Source: Clostridia bacterium (lineage in GTDB: Bacteria > Bacillota > Clostridia > Oscillospirales > Acutalibacteraceae). Taken from it: DNA of 43,098 nucleotides. The stretch lies in NCBI GenBank assembly GCA_017428085.1, contig JAFRRP010000036.1, forward strand, positions 1 to 43,098, written 5' to 3'. Below, in pieces: positions 15,660-23,827 of this stretch. A program made the position numbers and the translations under genes. The number at the start of each line of letters is the position of its first letter. The first letter of the stretch is position 1. Under the pieces are notes generated by a model. That model ran no database searches. It was not told the DNA's origin and worked only from the letters and a program-made list of their open reading frames with translations.

Positions 15660-15815
15660 GCAGCGCGGCGCCTCAATGCCGCTGTGAACTGATGTAACTT
15701 ACAAAACGGATTTTGAGTTTTTGACCTTTTCCCCTGACAAAATGAACGCCAATGGAACGGACGATCCTTCTGAAATATTGTTTGCGCCAGAAGCGGCACT
15801 GAGGTGCCGCGCTAC
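15660..15815. repeat. GTAG-hairpin doublet, copy B1
   Basis: The left hairpin GCAGCGCGGCGCCTCAATGC... (15660-15683) and right hairpin with GGCAC, TGAG, GTGCC and terminal GCTAC (15792-15815) are inverted relative to each other. The interior is about 108 bp without a supported gene. It is a different stem type from copies at 1398, 19400 and 23731, but has the same CTCA/TGAG loops. Confidence 0.75.
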
Positions 15816-15834
15816 TCAAAACCTGACTGCAGGA

Positions 15835-16581
15835 TCACTTTCCCAACAGCTTCAAAAACCGCTTGTCGTTCATCTGCTCGTTGGTAAGGTACGCGCCGTC
15901 GCGGAACAGCGCGTAGGTGGTGACGGGCGTGGGGGCGTTCTGCGCCGCCTCTGCGCTTTCCAGCCGGATCGCCTTGAAGGGAACGCCCTGCGCTTTGGCC
16001 GTGGCCTCCACCACAGGCACGTATTTGGCGTTGAAGGGGCACTGGTTGGTATAGTACAGCACGAAGCCCGGCTCGTCGATATGCGGATGGCGGGCGCATT
16101 CCTTAAAGCGCGGCGGCGCGGCGTTTTCATCGAACGGCAGACACCACAGCTGCACGCCGTTATCCGCCTCGTCGCACACGGAAAAGCCCTTATGCGCCAG
16201 ATAGCCGGGGTCCGCCAGAAACGGCTTTTTCTTCGCGGAGGACAGGATGCACAGGCCCTTTCTGCCCTGCGCCTTGCTGTCCCGGACGCACGATTCCAGC
16301 AGGTCGTCGGCATAGCCGTGGCCCTTGAAGGAGCCGGAGACCCACAGGCAGTCGATATACGTCCAGCCTGCCGCCTCCAGCGGGTTCCAGGCGTTTTCGG
16401 CGGGGATATACTCGATAAAGCACTTGCCGCGCTCCACGCTTTTCAGGAACACCAGCCCTTCGTCGAAGCGCTCCGCCAGCCACGCCTTTTTGGAGGCCAC
16501 CTGCACGTCGTTGTTGTTGGAGATGGCGCAGCAGATGTGCTCCGCTTCCAGATTGTCCTTCGTAACCCGAATGTATTCCAT
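15835..16581 (-). CDS. GNAT N-acetyltransferase with YoaP-type C-terminal domain
   Basis: 248 residues. The N-terminal half is a GNAT fold with the acetyl-CoA loop VSGSFKGHGYADDLL near residue 80. The C-terminal ~90 residues (from FVLYYTNQCPFNAKYVPVVE) look like the YoaP-like domain, with a thioredoxin-like strand and a conserved cysteine in TNQCPF. Homologues are annotated as YoaP-family acetyltransferases; the physiological acceptor is unknown. The gene lies 13 bp after the zinc-ribbon gene, in the same direction, so the two form an operon. Confidence 0.82.
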   Translation of the reverse strand: MEYIRVTKDNLEAEHICCAISNNNDVQVASKKAWLAERFDEGLVFLKSVERGKCFIEYIPAENAWNPLEAAGWTYIDCLWVSGSFKGHGYADDLLESCVRDSKAQGRKGLCILSSAKKKPFLADPGYLAHKGFSVCDEADNGVQLWCLPFDENAAPPRFKECARHPHIDEPGFVLYYTNQCPFNAKYVPVVEATAKAQGVPFKAIRLESAEAAQNAPTPVTTYALFRDGAYLTNEQMNDKRFLKLLGK

Positions 16582-16594
16582 GGCATCTTCTCCG

Positions 16595-17716
16595 TTACTG
16601 CGCCACGTCGAACAACTGCTCGTAGGGCGGCATGGCCTCGTCCATGGTGTCGCCGCCGAAGCGGTATTCCTCCCACGCGCCGGAGATATTGCACCGGATC
16701 ACGCCATCGGCAGCCCTTGACAGATCGAACAGCACGTCGGTATCCACGGAGGGCATGGAGTATCCCGTTTCCTCGCTCACGTAGCCCTCATAATACATAT
16801 GGACGCTGACGATACCGTCGGGATCGCCCGTGACCGGTTTGCGGAGATAGCCCACCAGATCCATTTCGCTGTACCAGTAACCGGTGGTGAAATAGTATAT
16901 TCCGCCGTCCATCCGCGTGACGCTGATGAACTCCGTCTGATCGGTGGAATTCCAGTAACCCACCGTCTTTTCCAGCGCGGCCTTGACCTGCTCGTCGGTC
17001 AGTGGTGCATACAATCCTGCTGCGGGCGTCCCCGTCGTCTCCGCGGCGGGTTTTGTGGTTTGCGCGGCCGGTTTCGTCGTTTCCGCAACGGCCTCCGTCG
17101 TTCCGGCAGCCTCTCCCGTCGTTGTTTCTGTTTCCGTGACGACGGTCGTCGGCTCCGTCAACGGGGGCAGCGGCGGCTCTTCATAGCGGAGCTTCAGGAA
17201 AACGACCAAAGCGACGATCAGCAGAACGATCACGCCGAGGATCGCGAACACCACGATCAGTGCGGCATGGCTCTTTTTTTTCGGCGGGGCGGCGTATGGC
17301 GCAGGATTGCCGTAACCGTACGTCCCCTGCTGCGGCTGCGCGTATCCCGGCTGCGGTTGAGGATAACCGGGCTGCGGCTGTACGCGCCCGTTCGGCTGCC
17401 CCTGCGGGGGAATGGGTACGGGCTGTCCCTGCGGAGGCGTATAGCCCGGCTGCCCCTGCGGTTGCGCCTGAGGCCGTGGCTGGGGCTGCGCCGCGCCGTA
17501 TGAGGGAGAAGCCGCGGACTGCGGGACGGCGGGCCGGGGCGGCGCGGGCTGCGCCGCTTGCACGGGCGGCTGCTGCGGGGCGGCCGACCGGTAATCGTTG
17601 ACCGGGTTGTCCTCTTTCACAGCGGACGGGGCCGCCGCCTTGGCGATCTGCGCGCCGCACTCGGTGCAGAATTTCACGCCGTCGGCAAGCTTGGCGCCGC
17701 ATTGGTTGCAAAACAT
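16595..17716 (-). CDS. Zinc-ribbon membrane protein with proline/glutamine-rich linker
   Basis: 373 residues. An N-terminal zinc ribbon (CNQC at 3-6 and CTEC at 17-20) is followed by about 120 residues rich in Pro, Gln, Gly and Tyr with repeated PQGQP/PGY units. One transmembrane helix spans about residues 151-175, after KKKSH. A Thr/Ala-rich stalk (TETETTTGEAAGTTEA) and an extracellular domain of about 120 residues (LTDEQVKAALEKTVGYWNS onward) complete it. This is the common Firmicutes plan of a cytoplasmic ribbon and outward domain. The function of the outer domain is unknown to me; DUF4352-like or sensor roles are possible. The start ATG at 17716 has AAGGGGAG upstream. Confidence 0.75.
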   Translation of the reverse strand: MFCNQCGAKLADGVKFCTECGAQIAKAAAPSAVKEDNPVNDYRSAAPQQPPVQAAQPAPPRPAVPQSAASPSYGAAQPQPRPQAQPQGQPGYTPPQGQPVPIPPQGQPNGRVQPQPGYPQPQPGYAQPQQGTYGYGNPAPYAAPPKKKSHAALIVVFAILGVIVLLIVALVVFLKLRYEEPPLPPLTEPTTVVTETETTTGEAAGTTEAVAETTKPAAQTTKPAAETTGTPAAGLYAPLTDEQVKAALEKTVGYWNSTDQTEFISVTRMDGGIYYFTTGYWYSEMDLVGYLRKPVTGDPDGIVSVHMYYEGYVSEETGYSMPSVDTDVLFDLSRAADGVIRCNISGAWEEYRFGGDTMDEAMPPYEQLFDVAQ

Positions 17717-17747
17717 ACTGATCTCCCCTTCTGTGTTATTTGGTTTT

Positions 17748-17776
17748 ATTCTATCATGCCTGTCGAAGCGTGTCAA
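17748..17776 (-). promoter_or_regulatory. Promoter of the zinc-ribbon/GNAT operon
   Basis: Minus strand TTGACA (17771-17776) and TAGAAT (17748-17753), 17-bp spacer. Confidence 0.75.
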
Positions 17777-17788
17777 CAAGGAACACGG

Positions 17789-17817
17789 TTGCATTTCCGC
17801 GGGCAACGTGGTAGAAT
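17789..17817 (+). promoter_or_regulatory. Promoter of the M32 carboxypeptidase gene
   Basis: TTGCAT (17789-17794) and TAGAAT (17812-17817), 17-bp spacer, divergent from the zinc-ribbon promoter. Confidence 0.65.
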
Positions 17818-17850
17818 GAAAAAAACGACGCGGAAAAAGGAGAAGCGGGA

Positions 17851-19356
17851 ATGACCGATCGAGAAAAATGTAAGCTGTTATTTGAAAAACTGGACGAGAT
17901 CGAGGCCTACGGGCGGTGCATCGGCAAGGTACAGTTCGATATGGAATGCTGCGCCCCGCCGGAGGGGCTGGAGCAGGCCGGCGAGGATATGGCGATCCTC
18001 GGCAAGCGGGTATTCGCCATGACCCACGACCCGGACTACGTGAAGCTGCTGACGGAGCTGCACGAAAACGGCGAAGGGCTGACCTTTATTCAGAAAAAGG
18101 CGGTCGAACACCTCTGGGACGACTACGCCCGGGAGAAAAACATGACGCCGGAGTTCGCCTACGAGTGCGATCTGGCCGCCAACAGGGCCTACGCCGACTG
18201 GCTGAAGGCCAAGCAGAACAAGGATTTCTCACTGTACCGCAACGCCTTCGCCCGGGTGATCGAAAACACGCAAAAGGCGGTGGGCCTGCGGGACGAGCAG
18301 AAGGCCACCGTCTACGACACGCTGCTGGACGACTACGAAAAGGGCGGCTCCATTGAACAGCTGGACGCGTTTTTCGCCGCGCTAAAGGCGCGCATCCTGC
18401 CGCTGGTGAAGCGCATCAAGGAAGAGGGCAAGCCCATCCGCACGGATTTTCTCTCCCGCCCGGTGCCCATCCCGCAGCAGGAGGCGTTCTCCCGCTGGCT
18501 GCTGGCGCAGGAGGGCCTGCGCGAGAGCGCGCTGGTGCTGATGACCACCGAGCATCCCTTCACCGACCACTACGGCCCCCACGACGTGCGGGTCACCACC
18601 CACTACTACGAGGAGAATTTCATCTCCAACATCTTTTCCACCCTGCACGAGGGCGGCCACGCGCTGTTCATGCAGAACGAGCCGATGGAGTACTACGAAA
18701 ACCACGCGGCGGACAACATGACCAGCGCCATGCACGAGTGTATCTCCCGGTTTTTCGAGAACATCGTGGGCCGCAGCGAGGCGTTCATCCGCTTCGTGAC
18801 GCCCAAGCTCAAGGAATTCAGCGGGAACACCTTTGACGACGTCGCCCCGCGGGAGCTGTTCGAGGCGGTGAATATCGCGGAGCCGTGCCTCGTGCGCATG
18901 GAGGCGGACGAGCTGACCTACGGCATCCACATCATGATCCGCTACGAGCTGGAAAAGGCGTTCGTCAACGGGGAAATTACAGTGGATGAGATCCCCGCCC
19001 TGTGGAACGCGAAATATAAAGAATATCTCGGTCTGGACGTGCCGGACGACGAAAAGGGCTGTTTGCAGGACGTACACTGGACCGGCATGTACGGCTATTT
19101 CCCCAGCTACGCTCTCGGCAACGCCTACGGCGCGCAGATTTTGCGGACCATGCAGAAGGACTTCGACGTGTTCGCCGCCATCGAAAACGGCGAGCTGCAC
19201 CGGGTCTCCGGGTGGCTGACGGAAAAGGTGTTCCCGTTGGCCTCCGTCAGCACGCCGGACGAGTGGATCCGCGCAATCACCGGCGAACCGCTGAACGTCA
19301 ATTATTTCCTCGACTATCTGGAGGAAAAATTCACGAGGCTGTATGAACTGAAATGA
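17851..19356 (+). CDS. M32 family metallocarboxypeptidase
   Basis: 501 residues, the usual size of thermostable carboxypeptidase 1-type enzymes. The zinc motif is HEGGHALF near residue 268 with the third ligand Glu in ECISRFFENIVGRS near 297. RYELEKAFVNGEI and ELTYGIHIMIRYE near 350-370 are characteristic of the family. It removes C-terminal residues from peptides in the cytoplasm; no signal peptide is present. ATG at 17851 is preceded by AAAAAGGAGAAG. Its TGA stop overlaps an ATG that begins a truncated copy of the next gene's start. Confidence 0.95.
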   Translation: MTDREKCKLLFEKLDEIEAYGRCIGKVQFDMECCAPPEGLEQAGEDMAILGKRVFAMTHDPDYVKLLTELHENGEGLTFIQKKAVEHLWDDYAREKNMTPEFAYECDLAANRAYADWLKAKQNKDFSLYRNAFARVIENTQKAVGLRDEQKATVYDTLLDDYEKGGSIEQLDAFFAALKARILPLVKRIKEEGKPIRTDFLSRPVPIPQQEAFSRWLLAQEGLRESALVLMTTEHPFTDHYGPHDVRVTTHYYEENFISNIFSTLHEGGHALFMQNEPMEYYENHAADNMTSAMHECISRFFENIVGRSEAFIRFVTPKLKEFSGNTFDDVAPRELFEAVNIAEPCLVRMEADELTYGIHIMIRYELEKAFVNGEITVDEIPALWNAKYKEYLGLDVPDDEKGCLQDVHWTGMYGYFPSYALGNAYGAQILRTMQKDFDVFAAIENGELHRVSGWLTEKVFPLASVSTPDEWIRAITGEPLNVNYFLDYLEEKFTRLYELK

Positions 19357-19403
19357 GCGTGGAATATCAGGTGATCCGCGCGCCGCTGTGCATTTCATTG
19401 TAG
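19353..19403 (+). pseudogene. Remnant of a ygjP-like gene start, cut by a repeat
   Basis: The ATG overlaps the carboxypeptidase stop (ATGA) and opens MSVEYQVIRAPLCISL, then stops at a TAG supplied by the GTAG of the repeat at 19400. Twenty bases (19360-19379) are identical to the start of the downstream metalloprotease gene (19515-19534). The following RAP corresponds to VRAPQRC further inside that gene. Confidence 0.6.
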
Positions 19404-19486
19404 CACGCTGCCTCAGCAGCGTTGCAACGCCGTTCCGAACGATATGATACGCACCGGTTTTTGACGGAGCTGAGGCTCCGTGCTGC
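19400..19486. repeat. GTAG-hairpin doublet, copy A2 (hairpins in swapped order)
   Basis: GTAGC then ACGCTGC, loop CTCA, GCAGCGT at the left; GACGGAGC, loop TGAG, GCTCCGT then GCTGC at the right. Relative to copy A1 the two stem types have exchanged places while the loop and GTAG positions stay fixed. Confidence 0.75.
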
Positions 19487-19513
19487 GGGGCTTTAAAACA
19501 GGAGACGAAAAAG

Positions 19514-20065
19514 ATGGAATATCAGGTGATCCGCAGCGGGCGGAAGACAATCGCGGCGCAGATCACGGCCCAGGGCGTGGTGGTCCGCGCGCCGCAGCGC
19601 TGCACGGATAAAGAGATCGCGGCCTTCGTGGAGAAGAACCGCGACAAAATAGAGCGTTATCAAAAAAGGGCCATAGCGCGGCAGGACAGCTTGCCGGACG
19701 AGCCGCCGCTGACACCGGAGGACGTCAGAAAGCTGGTGGATAAGGCAAAGGCGTATCTGCCGCAGCGGCTGCAATACTACGCGCCATTGGTAGGCGTCAC
19801 CTACGGCCGTATCACCGTGCGCAACCAGAAAAGCCGCTGGGGCAGCTGCTCCGCCAAGGGGAACCTCAACTTCAACTGCCTGCTGATGCTGTGCCCAAAG
19901 GAAGTGATCGACAGCGTGATCGTGCACGAGCTGTGCCACCGGAAGGAGATGAACCACTCCCCGCAATTCTATGCCGAGGTGCGGCGGGTGTTCCCGGAAT
20001 ACGACCGGTGGAACAAATGGCTCAAGGAACACGGCCCGGCGATCATGAAGCGGATGACGGGATAA
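19514..20065 (+). CDS. YgjP-like (DUF45) zinc metalloprotease
   Basis: 183 residues. The zinc-binding HELCH lies near residue 138 in VIVHELCHRKEMNHSPQFY, with the downstream His as likely third ligand. KSRWGSCSAKGNLNFN near 112 is the family's signature. Family members are WLM/SprT-related metallopeptidases of unknown substrate; some are found in restriction-associated operons, but nothing of that kind is here. The ATG at 19514 follows GGAGACGAAAA. It was probably once directly coupled to the carboxypeptidase gene (see the remnant at 19353) and is now separated by a repeat element. Confidence 0.85.
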   Translation: MEYQVIRSGRKTIAAQITAQGVVVRAPQRCTDKEIAAFVEKNRDKIERYQKRAIARQDSLPDEPPLTPEDVRKLVDKAKAYLPQRLQYYAPLVGVTYGRITVRNQKSRWGSCSAKGNLNFNCLLMLCPKEVIDSVIVHELCHRKEMNHSPQFYAEVRRVFPEYDRWNKWLKEHGPAIMKRMTG

Positions 20066-20068
20066 AAA

Positions 20069-20188
20069 GTCGTAAGTCGTAAGCGGCGGCGCTTTGCGCC
20101 GCAGTCGTAAGAAAGAAAGTTTTTCCCCGTATTTCATGGGACCGCCCGGAGGGCTTCTTACGACTTACGACTCACGACTTACGACTTA
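20069..20188. repeat. Heptad-bounded element, copy C3
   Basis: The left end has GTCGTAA twice (20069-20082), a hairpin GGCGGCGC/GCGCCGC, then GTCGTAA (20104-20110). The right end has four inverted 7-mers (TTACGAC, TTACGAC, TCACGAC, TTACGAC; 20158-20185). The following TTA is the stop codon of the minus-strand acyltransferase, so the element abuts both convergent genes. Confidence 0.8.
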
Positions 20189-21313
20189 ACGCACGTTTAC
20201 CGTTTCTTTCTCCCTGTGCCCGATCCTTTGCACCAGCTTATCGCCGCCGGCGCGCAGCAGCGAATAAGCCACCGTAACGGCGTAGGACGCCAGCAGCGAC
20301 AGCAGCAGCGTCAGCAGCACCACGGGAAAATACTTCAGCCGGTCGAAAAACACCAGCCCCAGCTCGTTAAGGCGGTCGTAAAACAGCTTGTCGAACAGGC
20401 AGGACAGCAGATACGCCCCGAAGGCGCACTCCGAGCAGTAGGCCAGCAGCGTCCGCGGGAGTTTGCGCCAGTGGGAAGAATCGAGGTTCGTGAAGAACGT
20501 GAACAGCAGCACGCCGCAGGGCAGCAGCAAAAGGCTTTCCCAGTTCTGCCACGAGCCGGAGATGAAAATGCCGCTGCCGCTTTTATAAAAGGCGAAGCTG
20601 CCGAAAAGCAGCAGCGACAGGCCGTACAGCAGCGCGTTTTTCGGCTGGCCCAACGTGACCGGGTATTCCCGCAGCCAACAGCCGATGAAATAATACGTGA
20701 TCGGGTACAGCGTGGTCCAGTACCGGGGCGCCAGCATGTAGTAGACCTGCGACAGCGACGGATCGGCAAAGGCCCCCGGCGTTTTCCAGTCAAAGGCGTT
20801 TGCCACCGACGGGACCTGCGTCAGCAGGATGAAAATAACGATCAGCACCTGCCGCTGCCGCTTCCCTTCCAGCCCCCGCCAGATCAGGTTCAGCAACGGG
20901 ATCAGCAGATAAAGCCCCAGGTACATCTCCACGTACCAGCCGTAGGTGCAGCCGGTGAAGTCCAGCACGTTGAACCACGTGATCTCCGGCATCTCAAAGT
21001 AGTATTTCTTCATTGCCACACAGATCACAGCGCACAGCAGATAGACGCCGAGGATCTTGTCGATACCGCGGTAATGGCGTTTGGAAAACGTCCTGCCGCC
21101 CATCAGGTAGCCCGTCAGCAGCAAAAACAGCGGGATGCACACCATGAACGAGCAGCGCAGCAGGGTGAGGGCGTACATCCGCCAGCCCTCGCAGGGCTCG
21201 TTGTAAAAGCCGTTATACAGAAAAAAGTGAACGGATGTCACACAGAACAACGCAGAAAGCCTCGCCAGATCCAGCGAGGCGTTTCTGTTTTCGGTTTTGA
21301 TCTCTGTTACCAT
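20186..21313 (-). CDS. Membrane acyltransferase (acyltransferase 3 family)
   Basis: 375 residues with about ten hydrophobic segments. The N-terminus (NRNASLDLARLSALFCVTSVHFF) is the typical start of acyltransferase 3 proteins: R.D..R..A...V...H, with the active-site histidine in the first helix. The family transfers acyl groups to sugars, peptidoglycan or exopolysaccharide from the inner face of the membrane. The substrate is unknown here. The ATG at 21313 overlaps the thrS stop by 7 nt, so it is read from the thrS transcript and shares its T-box control (inference). The TAA stop falls at the end of repeat C3. A longer upstream frame within thrS is rejected. Confidence 0.82.
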   Translation of the reverse strand: MVTEIKTENRNASLDLARLSALFCVTSVHFFLYNGFYNEPCEGWRMYALTLLRCSFMVCIPLFLLLTGYLMGGRTFSKRHYRGIDKILGVYLLCAVICVAMKKYYFEMPEITWFNVLDFTGCTYGWYVEMYLGLYLLIPLLNLIWRGLEGKRQRQVLIVIFILLTQVPSVANAFDWKTPGAFADPSLSQVYYMLAPRYWTTLYPITYYFIGCWLREYPVTLGQPKNALLYGLSLLLFGSFAFYKSGSGIFISGSWQNWESLLLLPCGVLLFTFFTNLDSSHWRKLPRTLLAYCSECAFGAYLLSCLFDKLFYDRLNELGLVFFDRLKYFPVVLLTLLLSLLASYAVTVAYSLLRAGGDKLVQRIGHREKETVNVR

Positions 21314-23250
21314 ATGGCCTTGGAAGCCACGTCGGCGTTCACCAGCGCGATGAAATCCTCCACGCTCACGGAGCCCTGGTCGCCCACACCGCGCTTGCGC
21401 ACGGAGACGGCGCCTTCCTCGGCCTCCTTGTCGCCCACGACCAGCATGTAGGGGATCTTCTGTAACTGCGCCTCGCGGAGCTTGTAGCCCAGCTTTTCGT
21501 TGCGGTAATCCACCTCCGTGCGGATCCCGGCGGCCTCCAGCTTGCGCTTGGCCTCGTCGCAGGCGTCGAAATGACGGTCGGCGATGGGCAACAGGATGAC
21601 CTGCGTCGGCGCGATCCACAGCGGCAGCGCGCCCGCGTATTTTTCGATCAGCAGCGCCAGCGTGCGCTCATAGCAGCCGATGGACGTGCGGTGGATGATG
21701 TAGGGGTTCTTTTTCGTGCCGTCCCGGTCGGTATATTCCATGCCGAACTTTTCGGCCAGCATCTGGTCGATCTGGATCGTGATCAGCGTATCCTCCTTGC
21801 CGAAGACGTTCTTGATCTGGATATCGAGCTTGGGACCGTAGAACGCGGCTTCGCCGATGCCGATCTTGTACTGGATGCCGAGATGGTCGAGGATGCGGCC
21901 CATCATGCCCTGGGCCTCGTCCCACTGCTCCGGCGTGCCGATATACTTTGCACGGTCGTTGGGGTCCCACTGGGAGAAGCGGTAGGACACATCCTCATAC
22001 AGGCCCACGGCCTTGAGCATGTAGATGGCCAGCTCCAGACAGGAACGGAACTCGGTTTCCAGCTGCTCCGGCGTACACATCAGGTGGCCTTCGCTGATGG
22101 TGAACTGCCGCACACGGATCAGGCCGTGCATTTCGCCGGAATCCTCGTTGCGGAACAGCGTGGAGGTCTCGTCGTAGCGAAGGGGCAGGTCCCGGTAGGA
22201 GCGCGCGCGGTTCAGGTACGCCTGATACTGGAAGGGGCAGGTCATGGGGCGCAGCGCGAAGCATTCCTTCGTCTCGTCCTCCGGGTCGCCGAGGACGAAC
22301 ATGCCGTCCAGATAGTGGTCCCAGTGGCCGGAGATCTTGTACAGCTCCCTTTTAGCCATGTAGGGCGTCTTGGTCAGCTGCCAGCCGCGCCGGGCCTCCT
22401 CGTCCTCCACGAAGCGGGAAAGGACCTGGATCACCTTCGCGCCCTTGGGCAGCAGGATCGGCAAGCCCTGGCCGATGAAATCGACGGTGGTGAAGTATTC
22501 CAGCTCACGGCCCAGCTTGTTGTGGTCGCGCTTTTTGGCTTCCTCCAGCATCGTGAGGTGCGCCTCCAGCTCGGAGGCCTTGGGGAAGGCGGTGCCGTAA
22601 ACGCGGCACAGCATTTTTTTGTCGGAATCGCCGCGCCAGTAAGCGCCGGTGGCGGAGGTCAGCTTAAAGGCCTTGATCGCGCCCGTGCGCATGATATGCG
22701 GGCCCGCGCACAGCTCGGTGAACTCGCCCTGCTTGTAGAAGCTGATGTTCTCGCCCTTGTCGGCGTGCTCCTTGACCAGCTCCACCTTGTAGATCTCGCC
22801 CTTGTCCTCGTAGAATTTGATCGCTTCCTCCGGCGTCATCTCGAAGCGCTCCAGCGGCAGGTCCTCCTTGATGATCTTCTTCATCTCCGCCTCGATCTTT
22901 TCCAGATCCTCGGGGGAGAAGGCCGGATCCACGTCGAAATCATAATAGAAGCCGTTGTCGATGGCGGGGCCGATGGCCAGCTTTGCCTGCGGGTACAGGC
23001 GCTTGACCGCCTGCGCCAGAATGTGCGAGGCCGTGTGACGGTAGACGCGGCGGCCCTCCTCGTCGTCAAAGGTGAGGAACTCGATCTCGCAGTCCTTGTC
23101 GATCGGAGTGCGAATGTCTTTCACTTCGCCGTCGATCCTGCAGGCGCACACGGCCTTGTAAAGCCCCATGCTGATGGACTTGGCGATCTCGCCGGCGGCA
23201 ATGCCGGCCTCAAATTCTCTGTAGTCGTCTCTCAGTTTTACTTTTACCAT
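21307..23250 (-). CDS. thrS: Threonyl-tRNA synthetase
   Basis: 647 residues, full length: TGS domain (MVKVKLRDDYREFEAG..., about 1-62), the editing/second additional domain with HTASHILAQAVKRLYP near 73, class II catalytic core with motif 2 (RYDETSTLFRNEDSGEMHG), zinc-ligand Cys in RPMTCPFQYQ and motif 3 HRTSIGCYERTLALLIEKY, and C-terminal anticodon-binding domain (VILLPIADRH to end). It charges tRNA-Thr in the cytoplasm. The ATG at 23250 has GAAAGGAGCG upstream. Expression is predicted to be controlled by the T-box leader at 23400-23655. Confidence 0.98.
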   Translation of the reverse strand: MVKVKLRDDYREFEAGIAAGEIAKSISMGLYKAVCACRIDGEVKDIRTPIDKDCEIEFLTFDDEEGRRVYRHTASHILAQAVKRLYPQAKLAIGPAIDNGFYYDFDVDPAFSPEDLEKIEAEMKKIIKEDLPLERFEMTPEEAIKFYEDKGEIYKVELVKEHADKGENISFYKQGEFTELCAGPHIMRTGAIKAFKLTSATGAYWRGDSDKKMLCRVYGTAFPKASELEAHLTMLEEAKKRDHNKLGRELEYFTTVDFIGQGLPILLPKGAKVIQVLSRFVEDEEARRGWQLTKTPYMAKRELYKISGHWDHYLDGMFVLGDPEDETKECFALRPMTCPFQYQAYLNRARSYRDLPLRYDETSTLFRNEDSGEMHGLIRVRQFTISEGHLMCTPEQLETEFRSCLELAIYMLKAVGLYEDVSYRFSQWDPNDRAKYIGTPEQWDEAQGMMGRILDHLGIQYKIGIGEAAFYGPKLDIQIKNVFGKEDTLITIQIDQMLAEKFGMEYTDRDGTKKNPYIIHRTSIGCYERTLALLIEKYAGALPLWIAPTQVILLPIADRHFDACDEAKRKLEAAGIRTEVDYRNEKLGYKLREAQLQKIPYMLVVGDKEAEEGAVSVRKRGVGDQGSVSVEDFIALVNADVASKAIW

Positions 23251-23399
23251 AATGGTCGCTCCTTTCTGCGGGATGAAATAAGAAAGCGGCTGCGCGCCGC
23301 ACGAGACGCTTTCGATTCCGCCATCGCCGTTGCTCGTAAGGGCAAAATCGGCGGGCGTTATAATCGTTTTTGTTTAGCGGGAAACTACTCGTTTCCTGA

Positions 23400-23655
23400 T
23401 AAACAAAAAACTTCATCCCAATGTGATATTGGGATGAAGCAAAAATACTCCACGGTTCCACCCAACTTGCGGTTTGATGCCGCCTGCTTTCGGGCGCCTG
23501 TAACGGGGCGCGGACCGGCCTTTTTTAACGCGCGTGGCTTTTCAAAAGGCGCTCGGGAGGGGTAGCGTTGGGAATCTTTGCGTGAGAGCCTTTGCAGCTG
23601 CCGGCTCCTCTCTGGGCGCGCGTCAGAACCCGCCTTCTCCGTCAATGCTTTGATA
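23400..23655 (-). promoter_or_regulatory. T-box riboswitch of thrS
   Basis: Read on the minus strand: a stem I region with AGAGAG and a GCCGGCAGCTGCAAAGGC segment, a likely ACC (Thr) specifier in GCTACCCCTCC (about 23561-23571), and the T-box antiterminator GGGTGGAACCGTGGAGT (23448-23464). The terminator follows, CTTCATCCCAAT pairing with ATTGGGATGAAG and then TTTTTTG (23405-23438). Uncharged tRNA-Thr should favour antitermination. A second hairpin (GGAAAC/GTTTCC, about 23378-23392) lies between terminator and start codon. Confidence 0.9.
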
Positions 23656-23659
23656 TACC

Positions 23660-23687
23660 TATTATATGCGATTATCCGGATTTGTCA
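23660..23687 (-). promoter_or_regulatory. thrS: thrS promoter
   Basis: Minus strand consensus TTGACA (23682-23687) and TATAAT (23660-23665), 16-bp spacer, just upstream of the T-box. Confidence 0.85.
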
Positions 23688-23730
23688 AGCGGGATTTTTT
23701 ATCATTGCAGCATGGTAAGCAAGCCGGTAC

Positions 23731-23800
23731 GTAGCACGGAGCCCGTAGCACGGAGCCTCAGCTCCGTTTCTTTTTTTACGCTGCTGAGGCAGCGTGCTAC
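23731..23800. repeat. GTAG-hairpin doublet, copy A3, with partial duplication
   Basis: GTAGCACGGAGCC occurs twice in tandem (23731-23743 and from 23745), followed by the complete left hairpin, a T-run, and the right hairpin with TGAG loop ending GCTAC (23778-23800). Here the hairpin plus TTTCTTTTTTT could also act as a terminator. Confidence 0.75.
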
Positions 23801-23827
23801 AGCCGCGTGCAGTACAGAAAAAAGGGA

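Noticed and set aside
15521..15799. 92-codon minus-strand frame over the repeat at 15660
   Set aside because: It is composed of the repeat and terminator sequence, with no start signals.
21571..23565. A 664-codon plus-strand frame opposite thrS
   Set aside because: Antisense shadow of thrS; it also runs through the T-box region.
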